From Trichobilharzia szidati (Eukaryota > Platyhelminthes > Trematoda > Strigeidida > Schistosomatidae): a DNA stretch of 64,000 nucleotides. Positions within the stretch are counted from its first letter, which is position 1, and each line of letters begins with the position of its first letter. Of the stretch, positions 11,752 to 21,117 are shown in pieces. The notes under the pieces are model-generated. The model ran no database searches and was not told where the DNA came from. It saw nothing but the letters and a program-made list of their open reading frames with translations. The stretch is from positions 93,006,020-93,070,019 of the forward strand of contig OX235272.1 in the NCBI GenBank assembly GCA_944472155.2. Direction: 5' to 3'. Made by a program: the position numbers and the translations under genes.

Positions 11752-12171
11752 TTTTCAAGTATTGATTTTATAGGGATTTTGTTTGATTGGTTGGAGGATT
11801 TCATCATGAGCTGACATCAATTAGAGAACCATTGGAAAACCTGCAAGGGAGTACTGGACAGCTGTTTCCTCCGTCCTAGTTTGGGACTTTTCATCAGTGC
11901 TCACCCACCCCTACTGGGTTCGAACCCAGGATCTTCTGGTTACAAGGTTAGCGAGCTAGTAAACCATTAAGCCACTGGGACCCGATCCAATGGCCAGTGC
12001 ATGAATTCTAACTTCTGCCAATTCATGACATAGCGTGACCACTTCTCAATGTCTTCTTCGATGAGTTACTGTCTCACCTTCAACCTTCTGTACTCTGCTG
12101 GTCACAGCTTTCCCTTAGAACCCCAGGTTAACTGCCTGAATAGGGTCAGTCACTAGTGAGCATCAGATTAA
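11752..12171 (-). mobile_element. SINE-B, full-length monomer (about 420 bp)
   Basis: This copy shows both family boundaries: ATTTTCAAGT on the left (plus-strand reading) and GTCACTAGTGAGCATCAGAT on the right. In minus-strand order it has the 5' CACTAGTGAC block, the GGTTCTAAGGGAAAGCTGTG region, the tRNA-like head (CCAGTGGCTTAATGGTTTAC; B box GGGTTCGAACCC) and the hammerhead-like module at 11849-11902. The tail follows. The module keeps CTGATGA, stem II GTCC/GGAC, GAAA, and the stem III palindrome ACAGCTGT followed by C. It carries a three-base insertion before GAAA. This is the best template for a consensus. Confidence 0.85.
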
Positions 12172-12794
12172 AACTATTATTTTTTCTTGTTTCATTTAGC
12201 TGATCTCAACAACTCTTAAAGTTAACTCAGAGAATTTTCTTCCATATCATGGTAACATCCCCAAGGGAATAATTTTACAAAGAAAAGTTTTCTAAGAGTG
12301 TAGCTGAAAAATTGTTTCAATTGTTTGAACTCTTAAATCTCTTAAGTAACTTCATTGTTAATGCGATGAGTTCTCTGTCTAGTAATAAAAAAATAAAAGA
12401 GAATCCATCTCAAATTTTGCTATTTCGCCTTCATATTTCGTTCTTTTCAAGCACTGGCCAGAGGAAGAAAGTCAGTGTCAGTGTGGATTATGAGATGTGC
12501 TTTTTCAAAATATATTAGTTGGTAGAGATAAAGACTCTTTTAAAACGTTCCTTTCAAAAGTGAATTTTTAAGCATTTACCTCGACAAGTTTGTTGGGGAA
12601 AAAAGACACAGAAATGTAGTTTCTCTCTTTTTGTCCGTTACACCTACTTAAGTGCAAGAAAAGAATAATTAAATCGTCTGCTATAGTGAAAGAGAGAGAT
12701 CCCTGTTTTGAGATGAATTTATTCATCAAGCTAAATATTCATGGAAATCTATTACGAATGTCACAACAATCTAGAATATATTTAATTGAATTTT
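12172..12794. other. Unassigned
   Basis: A 68-residue frame at 12312-12518 has no recognisable domain. Nothing else was seen. Confidence 0.4.
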
Positions 12795-13045
12795 AGATTT
12801 TTTTCGTCTATTGATTGGACCGAAGTGCTCGGTCTGAGGTTGACATGTCCCGTTGCACAAAAGGTGGCTCTCGTGGCCCAAGTGGTATAGTGGATAACGC
12901 TTTGGCGTTGGAAACTATAGGAACTGGGTTCAAGCTTCGGTGCAAACATCATCACTCGCTGGGGAATGCAGGTACATCCCGATGACGAGTCCCAAATAGG
13001 ACGAAATGCGCATCCTGGATTCCACTGCTAATCATCACCCACCAA
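12795..13045 (+). mobile_element. Smalpha-type SINE with hammerhead ribozyme, copy 1
   Basis: An upstream block (GATTGGACCGAAGTGCTCGG) shared with the copy at 27.4 kb precedes the tRNA-like head at 12863-12945. The head has GGTGGCTCTCGTGGCCCAAG, A box AGTGGTATAGTGG and B box GGGTTCAAGC. The ribozyme follows at 12968-13028. This organisation is the known schistosome Smalpha element. Confidence 0.88.
12968..13028 (+). ncRNA. Type I hammerhead ribozyme (Smalpha)
   Basis: The outer stem I pairs GCAG with CTGC. Core TGACGA is followed by stem II GTCC/GGAC with loop CAAATA, then GAAA. Stem III is the short palindrome ATGCGCAT followed by C, the predicted cleavage base, and stem I resumes with CTGGATTCC. 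The base before TGACGA is A instead of the canonical C3, and stem I next to it has a change, so self-cleavage may be weak. Short palindromic stem III is typical of metazoan type I hammerheads. Confidence 0.85.
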
Positions 13046-13149
13046 TTAACTTCTAATCTAGAATAAACTTCTGGTGTAGAGTATTAGAAGTCGGCCGAGT
13101 CCCACTGATTTCTTTCGATAAAAGACAATCCCAAACAAATTACACCAAA

Positions 13150-13325
13150 TCCAAAAACATAAGAATACCAATCTCCAGCTCATTGATAGCTACTGGATAG
13201 ATGTTCAGAAGCTGCACTGCGAGGTCTTAGCCAGTCGGGTCCATCATGTCAAGGTAAAGCAGATGCTCATTGAAGGCACTAGTTGGGGATGGTGCAATAT
13301 CACAAATTGACAGAAGTTAGAATTC
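13150..13325 (+). mobile_element. SINE-B-related 5' region, copy 1
   Basis: The blocks AGCTCATTGATAGCTACTGG and TCAAGGTAAAGCAGATGCTC, then CAAATTGACAGAAGTTAGAA, recur at 14235-14420. They end at the AGAAGTTAGAATTCATG motif that leads into the SINE-B tRNA-like head. Here the head is replaced by the PLE end beginning at about 13321. Confidence 0.6.
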
Positions 13326-13932
13326 ATGAGTAATCTCCATCCAGACATTAGGGAAAACACAACACGTAGTTCAGCTAAAAGTCTCTTTTCGGCGGCGAAT
13401 TCATTCACTTAGCTGTACAATCACAATTATATATACTTATTTTTGTATTTGTATGTGTACATTAGGTTTGTCCGATAAGAATAAAAATAAGCTAAGGTTA
13501 TTGTTGTCAAGGCATTTCAAAAATGTGATGAATAATCAAATTGTAACTAGGGGGGATGAAGATTGGTAAAAGGGTATTGGTGATGTGTTGTCAAAAAACA
13601 TATTTGCTAACACATAAAAGAAGTTGAATAAGCCTGATACAGTTACGTAATAAGAAGAATAGTTTCATGAGTGAGTTGTGATTACAATGCATATAGAAAC
13701 AAAGGAAAATATAGAATTATGTTATGAGGAGTTAGAAAAAAACAAAACAAGCACCTTAACATTTTATTCTTATCGGACAAACCTAATGTGTACACAGGCA
13801 CATATAGGAATAAGTATAAATAATTGTGATTGTACAACAGCTAAGTGAATGAATTCGCTGCCGAAAAGAGACTCTTCATTGAACTACGTGTTTTGTTTTC
13901 ATTAATGTCTGGACGGAGATTATTCATGAATT
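13321..13932. mobile_element. PLE terminal region, inverted (palindromic) duplication
   Basis: The left arm at 13321-13498 (reverse) and right arm at about 13757-13932 (forward) carry the same PLE end. It comprises the TTCATGAATAATCTCCATCC edge, the TCTTTTCGGCGGCGAATTC block, the AGCTGTACAATC block, the TATATA-rich spacer and the TTTGTCCGATAAGAATAAAA block. The spacer between the arms matches the PLE 3' untranslated region at 56400-56640. No coding part is present. Confidence 0.8.
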
Positions 13933-14234
13933 CCATGTTTGTCTTGATGTCGTCAAGTTAAATATTACTTCCGACTGTGTGTTATCTTGTGGAATAAAAA
14001 TGCATAAAATTTCATTACATCTCAGCTACAGAAAATGAACTTATGAACTTTTTCGTTTTAGCTAAATATTCACAACTCCTTAAAGAAGTTACAAAGATAA
14101 CGGGTGAACAGTCTTGTATTATCGAATAAAATAATACACAGAAATATAAAAAATTTACCATTCGATGATTACTTCCCCGAGTTAGTTTACAGTCAAGTAC
14201 AAGTATGCACAAGTGAGCCGTTTTGAGAAAATTA

Positions 14235-14525
14235 AAGTCCCGCAATGTATACATCAATCGCAAGCTCATCGCCAGCTACTGGATGAATGTCCTGAAGTTG
14301 TAGTGAGAATCTGTGATCAGTGGGGTCCACCATGTCATCAAGGTGAAGCAGATGCTCATTGTAGACACTGGTCGAGGATGGCACCAAATCACAAATTGAT
14401 AGAAGTTAGAATTCCCATGTCAATGAATTTTGATTCAAGTGGCTGAACGGTAAACCAGACTGACTCTGTTTGTAGTATGAATGTCTCAGGTTCGACCCCT
14501 GTTAGGGTAGTGGTTTCAACTGATT
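14235..14525 (+). mobile_element. SINE-B-related element with tRNA-like head, copy 2
   Basis: The 5' blocks are shared with 13150-13325. A tRNA-like head at about 14438-14510 has AAGTGGCTGAACGGTAAACC and B box AGGTTCGACCCC. No hammerhead-like module follows, so this is a truncated or variant form. Confidence 0.55.
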
Positions 14526-15009
14526 TTCAGCGTCGTCCAGCTGAAGTTCAGCCGTAACGTGATCTACATTGAAATCAATCGAAATCCTTACAGAACTCCC
14601 ATAATTTACAAGAATAACTATTAGAAAGGAAAAAAGTACAAAGTTTTTGTCTTTATCACTGTTAACTCGTGAGAAAACGACAACAGTGAGAAATCTAGTT
14701 TAAAAAATAAATACGGGACACTAAAATCAAAAAATCCCCCCCTCCTTAATTTTTCTAAATTAAAATACGGAAAAAGTTGCTTCTTTTTTTAATGAGAATT
14801 TAGAGAAACAAATGAACAAACTGAAGGCTTTAATTACAATTATCGAAAACAAAAAAAATACGAAACATGGAAAGTAGAAATTTCAGGAAAATTGAAAATG
14901 GTGGCATTGCGCATGAAAGTTGTTCCCACGATACTGGTAACTGTGAGAAACAATATTGTTAGGGTTAAATATTTGACAAACATTTTTCTGTAAAATAACG
15001 AGCTACCTT
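14526..15009. other. Unassigned AT-rich DNA
   Basis: A- and T-runs with no frame, box or familiar repeat. Confidence 0.4.
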
Positions 15010-15033
15010 AAACTGAATATATATATGTAGGTC

Positions 15034-15107
15034 TTGGTGGGGTGTGGGGTAGGAGGTTCAATGATAGAATGTTTGCTACTCACACTGAAGGTCCGGGTTC
15101 GATTCTT
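15034..15107 (+). repeat. tRNA-Gly-like fragment
   Basis: GGTTCAATGATAGAATGTTT and a B box (CGGGTTCGATTC) are spaced as in tRNA-Gly-derived heads. The acceptor arms do not pair well, so this is a tRNA-derived remnant rather than a gene. Confidence 0.5.
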
Positions 15108-15111
15108 TTTA

Positions 15112-15345
15112 AGTTACAAGTAGAACATATAAGGCTTGAAGCTGGAGCGTTGAAGTTTAGGTAACAGTGGTTTTATTTATTTTTACAGGATTTGGTTGCT
15201 AGCCTCATGCCCACGCTTCCCTTTTTACCGGACTTACTACTGGCTTAGCGAGGTTTTAACAGTGCGTCGTCCGAGGATCGACCCGCGGATCATGTGCAAC
15301 GTGGTTGACGAGCTTTCTACCGCTGAAACACTGACTGACTGTCAT
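15112..15345 (-). mobile_element. SINE-D, first of two tandem reverse copies
   Basis: The 3' end (AGTAGAACATATAAGGCTTG on the plus strand) leads through GTTGCTAGCCTCATGCCCAC and ACTGGCTTAGCGAGG to the B box (GAGGATCGACCC) and a truncated A box. Confidence 0.8.
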
Positions 15346-15355
15346 TGTACTATTT

Positions 15356-15588
15356 TTTTATTCCTCCGAGTTCCCAGTGGAACATATGGCGTCAAGCTAG
15401 AGGCTTGAAGTTTCTGTAGCAGTGGTGATTATTTTTACGGGATGAGGTTGCTAGCCTCGCACCCAGCTTTCCCTCTTTACCAGTCTTATTACTGGCTTAG
15501 CGAGATAAAGAAGTGCCTCGTCGGCCGAGGATCGAACCCCGAGCCACATGCGTGGTTATTAAGCATCCTACCACTGTGCCACCGACAC
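15356..15588 (-). mobile_element. SINE-D, second tandem reverse copy
   Basis: Well preserved: 3' end TTCCCAGTGGAACATATGGC, body, then B box GAGGATCGAACCCCG and A box CTACCACTGTGCCACCGACA, as read on the plus strand. Confidence 0.85.
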
Positions 15589-16749
15589 ACTCATTATCCT
15601 ATAGCCTGGTCTTGCTTACTTCTGCAAAGGCAATTTTATGTTGTTATTTTTCTTGTTAAATGAACATTTCTCATTGCGTCTTTTGTTTTTCTCCTTCGTT
15701 TGTTTGTTGTTTTCAATTCCATTTGTCCATTTAATAGTTGACAGCGGAAACTTTTAATTCCCAGTTGTTATAAATAGTAGTCAGTAGAAGAGAACATTTT
15801 TACCGTAAGGACTAAAAATTTCTTTTTTAGTTTTTCTTTTTTTTGTGACTGTCAATCAAAATTGAAAACAAGATTTTTTTACCCCACATTATTAGATTCC
15901 TTTTTCTGGAATTTTTAATGATTATTTAATTGAATTAATAAACTTATCAAAATCTGTTTAGTGTGAATAGTAGCAGTGTTGCAAGTGGTAGAAGTTGTGC
16001 ATGAGTTGTATTCAAACCTGTTTCGTTGTTTTGGGTGTGTGTGTGTGTGCGTGTTCTTTCGTTTTCTGTACTGTCAAAAAGTGATTTACATAACTAACGA
16101 CTACAGTTCAAAATTTAAAATCGGATTTCAGACAACCCATCATCAAACTAATGGCAAAATTGAGACATTTTGCAAGATTACAACCTCAAATAACACTCTG
16201 TGTTTCATGTTTTCGAACTAAAGGAAATTACCTTCTTCACTAAAACAGATTGAACCATGAGTCAAATCAGTGATTCGATGAGAGAAGTCATCCATAAGTG
16301 GTGTTGATTTAATTGAATCAACAGTCAGCAGAAGTTGCAACACTCTGACAGTTGGATTCCCACTGAATGGTTAGCAGACAGTTTACTCACCTCAAAATAT
16401 GACTTCTTGAAGTTTCATTCTATTTTGCGTCGTGGATGTATCTTCAGCTAAGACGGAATATATCTGTTTAGTATAATGTATTTTCGGATTGTATTCTTGT
16501 TGATATAAACTGGTGACAAAAGCCCTTCTTAAAGTCTTTAAATTCCAACCGTGTATTAGCAGATGACTAAAACGTAAGATAAAATAATGATTCCCATAGT
16601 TCTTCTGGATCAACAAACTGTAGTCAGTGCATATCAGCTAGTTCTGATGACTTACTAGTCATGTGGATAACTCTTATATATCTGTAAATGATAGGCAGTT
16701 GATTATAGATGCCTATTAAGGATTTATAAGAATGATTAATGAACAAAGA
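15589..16749. other. Unassigned; short (GT)n at about 16036-16052
   Basis: An 81-residue frame at 15976-16221 contains an HHQTNGKIE stretch vaguely like a retroviral-type integrase, but nothing around it supports that. There is no other feature. Confidence 0.35.
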
Positions 16750-17712
16750 ATATTCTTTTCGTGGTCGGGAATACCTATCAGGTAGTAAATTTCACTTTCA
16801 GACAAAAACGTGACCTACAACAACTAGCTAGCTCACATGGTCCCACTATCATTGACGGCATAGAGGTTGAAACTACATCTAATGTCAAGTACCTTGGACT
16901 GAGTATTTCCTCCGATCTTTCCTGGTCCTCTCACATCTTGTTAGTGACTAGAAAGCTGTTTCGCTTAACGTTCTACGTGAGGAAATTAAGGCAGTCTGGT
17001 ATAAAGCAGTCTTTGCTTTCTCAGTCTGTCAACTCTTGTATTCTAACCATCCCTCCTTACTGCTCTCCATTAGTCTTTCCTGGACTACTTAATTGCTTTG
17101 CTGTGTAGGGTACTAAAAGCTGTTAGTAGGGGAAGTGAGATTTCGTTAAACCAAATGGTTAACACCATTGTGGATAGACATATAATGTCATGTAAGAAAC
17201 TAGCGAATTCTATATTGTCAGACCCCGAACACCCTCTCTATATGCAGCTCTCTCCTTGCATTTCATCTGGTAGAACTAGAAGCAACTATAGGAGGCTATA
17301 TACCAGGACTACCAAGTACAAAAACTCCACAATACCTTATCTGGCACAGCTGTTATGTGATGAGAAAACTGTTAGGTATGACACGATCACCTTACTGTGG
17401 CACTCTAACAAATAGTTCCCATTAGCTTTTGTTCTCCTTTCTTTGTTACTATTATATTGTTGCTCACATATTCTATTACACACTAATTTTATATTTCATA
17501 TCCTGTGGTGTATTGTTTAAATATGTGAATGCAATGCCGTTCTTTTTTTAAATTTCTTTTATTTCCCTTTTTTCTTTTTGTTGTTGCGTTTTATTTTTAA
17601 AATCTTATAAAAATGTATGAGGTAATTAGATGCAATATTGTAATGCACGCTGAAAATTCCATACCTGTACCACAAATACTGTTTGGAATGAAGCTATTAT
17701 TATTATCGGTGT
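16750..17712 (+). mobile_element. CR1/Jockey-type LINE, 5'-truncated copy 2
   Basis: Truncated just before the KYLGL region. It keeps the C-terminal coding block, a 3' untranslated region and the 3' end GCTGAAAATTCCATACCTGT with an (ATT)n tail at about 17697-17710. It is immediately followed by a PLE fragment. Confidence 0.85.
16761..17415 (+). pseudogene. CR1-type reverse transcriptase C-terminal region
   Basis: Frame 16761-17108 carries VKYLGLSISSDLSWSSHILL and LFRLTFYVRKLRQSGIK, equivalent to copy 1. After one frameshift near 17098, frame 17098-17415 carries DRHIMSCKKLANSILSDPEH, then ISSGRTRSNYRRLYTRTTKY and NSTIPYLAQLLCDEKTVR. No YADD catalytic box remains. The C-terminal block is strikingly conserved between the three copies. 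Confidence 0.85.
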
Positions 17713-17719
17713 GGTTAAA

Positions 17720-17978
17720 TAAAGCTGTAGTTATATCTGTCAACAGTCCTGTATTAGATTACCTTGTTCACACAGGCCACAAAGCCAACAGCATTGAAGA
17801 GTCATTCCCTATCATCTATCGTGTCTTGAATAAATTACCAAAGGTCTCTGGATACCAAACATTCCAAACAGAAGAAGCCATTGCAATTCACCTAAATCAC
17901 CCAGAGCTCTGTATGCGAAAGAAGCAGGTCCAGTCACTACTGCTATCCTGGTCTACTGTCCAGCCTATAAATTCATAA
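17720..17978 (+). pseudogene. PLE C-terminal (GIY-YIG distal) fragment
   Basis: It reads VLDYLVHTGHKANSIEESFP and IIYRVLNKLPKVSGYQTFQT, then EEAIAIHLNHPELCMRKKQV and QSLLLSW. This matches the distal part of PLE proteins (I-L-x-H-L-V-x-T-G-H, AEA-I-I, PELC-Q-K, LLLSW). It begins right after the CR1 poly-ATT tail, so the CR1 copy may have inserted into the PLE. Confidence 0.8.
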
Positions 17979-17984
17979 TGTATC

Positions 17985-18194
17985 TGATATTTAGTCAGTT
18001 ATATTAATGCATATTATTAATTTGATTCCCACTGGGAATACTATCACTGATCATTAAGTGAGTACATCCATTCCAAATAGAAAGTAATGCAAGTTTTCGA
18101 TTCCAATGTTAGACATTACATACATACAAAATAATATCATCAGGTCTTTATTCAACTGATATCAAACACAGTGACAAACTTCATGTATTTATTC
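17985..18194. other. Probable PLE 3' untranslated DNA
   Basis: It lies between the PLE C-terminus and the PLE terminal region. No further motif was seen. Confidence 0.3.
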
Positions 18195-18905
18195 CCCTTG
18201 ATGAATTTGAATAAAGCAAGAACAACAGTGGTGGTTTGTGCAGAATAATATGGTACCATCATTGTTTATTTCTTTGGCTTCTCATCAGCTCACCTGTGTA
18301 CAGCCTAAGTAAATTATGAGGTTTATGCACAGAAAAGTTTTAACATACTTGCAAATTTTACATGATGTCAGTTGACAGGGGTCCTGGACTTAGTGAACAG
18401 TACTCAGAAAATTGCACTTATATAGTCTTTGCACAGGTAGTCTAAGTTTAAACAAAGTGAATGTATGCATACAATGGTAAAGGAGTCACGTAATAAAGAC
18501 GAGAGGTACATAAGATGATGAGTGACGAATAAGTTAGGTAACAATGTACTGAGTTCAACTCAAATCACAGAAACAAGAGACAAGCAAAAATACAAATTAT
18601 AAAAGGGGGTTGAGGTTAAAGACAAAGATTACGTAATCAAATTAAGTAACTCCTTTACCATTGTATGCATACATTCACTTTGTTTAAACTTAGACTACCT
18701 GTGCAAAGACTATATAAGCGCAATTTTCTGAGTACTGTTCACTAAGTTCAGGACCCACTGTCAACTGACATCATGTAAAACTAGCAAGTATGTTAAAACT
18801 TTTCTGTGCATAAACCTCATAATGTATTTAGGCTGTAAGCAGTTGATGAGAAGCCGACGAAATAAATGATGGTACCATATTATTCTGCACAAACCACAGT
18901 GACAA
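18195..18905. mobile_element. PLE family 2 terminal region, inverted duplication
   Basis: A reverse copy (18195-about 18645) abuts a forward copy (18646-18905). The matching arms are 18231-18486 and 18646-18897. They include GGTTTGTGCAGAATAATATG, the CTATATAAGCGCAATTTTCT block, GTCAACTGACATCATG and the TTGATGAGAAGCC block. The segment between the arms matches the 3' untranslated region of the fuller forward copy at 19065-19250. Confidence 0.85.
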
Positions 18906-18909
18906 ACAA

Positions 18910-19515
18910 TTAACATACTATTCTTTAAATATTTTAGTTTTCTAAAAGAAGTCAAGGAGCTCCATTCTCCTCAAGTTTGCCGAAGCAATTTCTATCAAAT
19001 GCTTCAAACCAGATTTATGTGTTCAGAAAGAAGCAGTTGTTAGTCTTTCCTTGTCATGGTAACTGCATGTCTTTATTCTCTACTCTGATTACGTAATCTT
19101 TGTCTTTAACCTCACCCGTCTTTTTTATAACCTGTATTATTGCTTGTCTCTTGTTTCTATGACGTGATTTGAACTCAGTACATCGTTACCAAATTTATTA
19201 GTTATTCATCATCTTACTCACCTCTCGTCTTTATTACGTAACTCCTTTACCACTGTATGCATACATTTATTTTGACTTGAACTGCCTGTGTAAAAACTAT
19301 ATAAGCTCAATTTTCTGAACACTTTTCACTAATTGTGGAACCTTCTGTCAACTGACACCATGAGAAATTTGCAAGTATGTTAAAACTTTTCTGTACGCAA
19401 ACCTCTCAATTTATTTAGGCTGTAAGCAGTTGATGAGAAGCCGACGAAATAAATGATGGTACCATATTATTCTGCACAAACCACACTGTTGTTCTTGCTT
19501 TATTTAAAGGAAGTC
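18910..19515 (+). mobile_element. PLE family 2, C-terminal codons plus complete terminal region
   Basis: A short coding remnant at about 18950-19062 reads KFAEAISIKCFKPDLCVQKE and then AVVSLSLSW, the usual PLE end. It is followed by the 3' untranslated region and the same terminal region as 18195-18905, ending TTCTGCACAAACCAC then TGTTGTTCTTGCTTTA. It shows that the terminal repeat belongs to a PLE. Confidence 0.8.
19296..19330 (+). promoter_or_regulatory. TATA-like promoter candidate in the PLE family 2 terminus
   Basis: ACTATATAAGCTCAATTTTC is conserved in all three copies (also near 18710 and, inverted, near 18420), with a TTCACTAA motif about 30 bases downstream. The layout resembles a TATA box plus initiator. 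It is predicted from sequence only. Confidence 0.4.
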
Positions 19516-19555
19516 ATGTTCATACTTCATTCTGCCAAGTGTTGGTTTGCATGGA

Positions 19556-19918
19556 TTTGATGGATTACAGGATTGGTCACAAACTGACATCAATTAAAGA
19601 ACCATCAGAAACCATCAGGGAACACTTCACAGCTGTTTCGTCCTAGCTTGCGCCAGTTCACAGTACGCACCCACCAGGCTTGTAGCCCAAGAGCTCCCTT
19701 TTACAAGGCGAGCTGGTGGACCATTAAACCATTGGAACCCAACCGAGTGGTTCATAAATCACAACTCCTGGCAATTGGTGATAAATATTTATCCCAAGTA
19801 ACAGCCAGTGTGACTGGCAAATAACTGACCTTTAGCCTGACTTAGTCGACCCTGCTGATTACAAATTCTCACTAGAGCCCCGGATACTTCCTCTATAGGA
19901 CCAGTCACTAGTGAGCAT
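19556..19918 (-). mobile_element. SINE-B, upstream member of a tandem
   Basis: Tail, hammerhead-like block at 19618-19670, tRNA-like head and 5' blocks are all present, ending at GTCACTAGTGAGCATCAGAT (plus strand). A second copy continues directly. Confidence 0.8.
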
Positions 19919-20065
19919 CAGATGAAATATCAAGTGTTGGTTTGCAGGGGTTTGATTGTTTACAGGATCGATGACGAGCTAATATCAGTTAGAGAACCAC
20001 TGGAAAACCTGGGAGTACTGGACAGCTGTTTCGTCTTAGTTTGGCACTCTTCATTCTGTTCTGAG
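19919..20065 (-). mobile_element. SINE-B, truncated tandem partner
   Basis: It starts at the family junction (ATCAAGTGTTGGTTTGCAGG). It holds the tail and the hammerhead-like block at 20013-20061, where it is truncated. Confidence 0.75.
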
Positions 20066-20559
20066 TATTTGGCGAATAACGAAGAACATCCATTATGAAG
20101 ATGTTAGCACAGGTAAACCATCCATATTAGTGAACTAAACAACACCGGAAATATCCACTTCTACTAATAACCCTCTCCATCATTTTGAAGACATTATCAT
20201 TGTTTTCAATGTCATGCCTATTCAACTGAGTCATCTACCAACAGTTTACAACTTTTACAAAGAAGCTATTAGCTATCACTAAAATAGTTTAAATAGTATA
20301 TTTAGTGTCAAAATTTTAACCTCATTATAAAGTCAAGCTCCTTTAAAAGTTCACGTCTTATTGACATCCAATGCTCTGACACAATGATTCATGCAACTCA
20401 TGTTTTCGTCTTTAATAACACAGAACAGAATGAGAACTTGTGTTATTTTTAAAGGACCAGTTGTTGAAATAAGCCAACGAAAGATGATAGGATCACTGAT
20501 TTTAAATGCTAGCAGATTAACGTTAATGTAGAATCCGTTACGAACAAACATCTAATAGA
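20066..20559. other. Unassigned
   Basis: No feature could be supported. Confidence 0.4.
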
Positions 20560-20690
20560 GAATCAATGAAAACCAAGGAGCACTGAGACTCATCAGCAGT
20601 GTGCAACTACTGTCCGACCGGAGATCACTCCGGAACTTCTAGTGTGCGAGACCATCCTGTTGACTATTCAGTCATTTAGATGGATTTCAA
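20560..20690 (-). mobile_element. SINE-B-like vestige
   Basis: GAATCAATGAAAACCAAGGAGCACTGAGACTCATCAG-like order (tail, then module), followed by a B-box-like GGAGATCACTCC region. It is very diverged. Confidence 0.35.
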
Positions 20691-20949
20691 TTTATTTTAT
20701 AAATGGTATTAATTTTATCTTCTTTTCCTTATTAAACAGAGGAAACACCGAAATTGATTCCAGAGAATTGCTATAAGCCTGGTACTCGAGTGAATATGCG
20801 ATTAACAAACATGTTAATATAGACCAAATCTACCAAATAATAAAAGGTAAATCATGTGTCAAGAAAGTTCAAAATCCAAGTCAATAAAAAATGAACAACA
20901 CAGATGTAAATTGACTACCAGTCACGAAGATGGAGACGCAATTCGATCA

Positions 20950-21117
20950 TTCATGGAGAATTTAAATCAGTTCATTTTATGCTAAAACTTGCGCTGAGCT
21001 GAAAATGTTGTCTAGAAGGACGACGAATGCTGCACAATCAAACCAGCCAGCTCAGAGAACACTACTAATTGCAAATCATCCACCTGAGCTACAAGTCTTC
21101 TCTATTATTTTACTAAT
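20950..21117. repeat. Dispersed repeat R1, copy 2
   Basis: The blocks CATGGAGAATTTAAATCAGT, GAGCTGAAAATG and GAGCTACAAGTCTTCTCTAT occur in the same order as at 6930-7095. Confidence 0.6.

Noticed and set aside
15976..16221. HHQTNGKIE stretch like the H-P-Q-T-N-G-x-x-E motif of Gypsy-type integrases
   Set aside because: Only a few residues match. There is no D-D-E context, polyprotein or LTR nearby.
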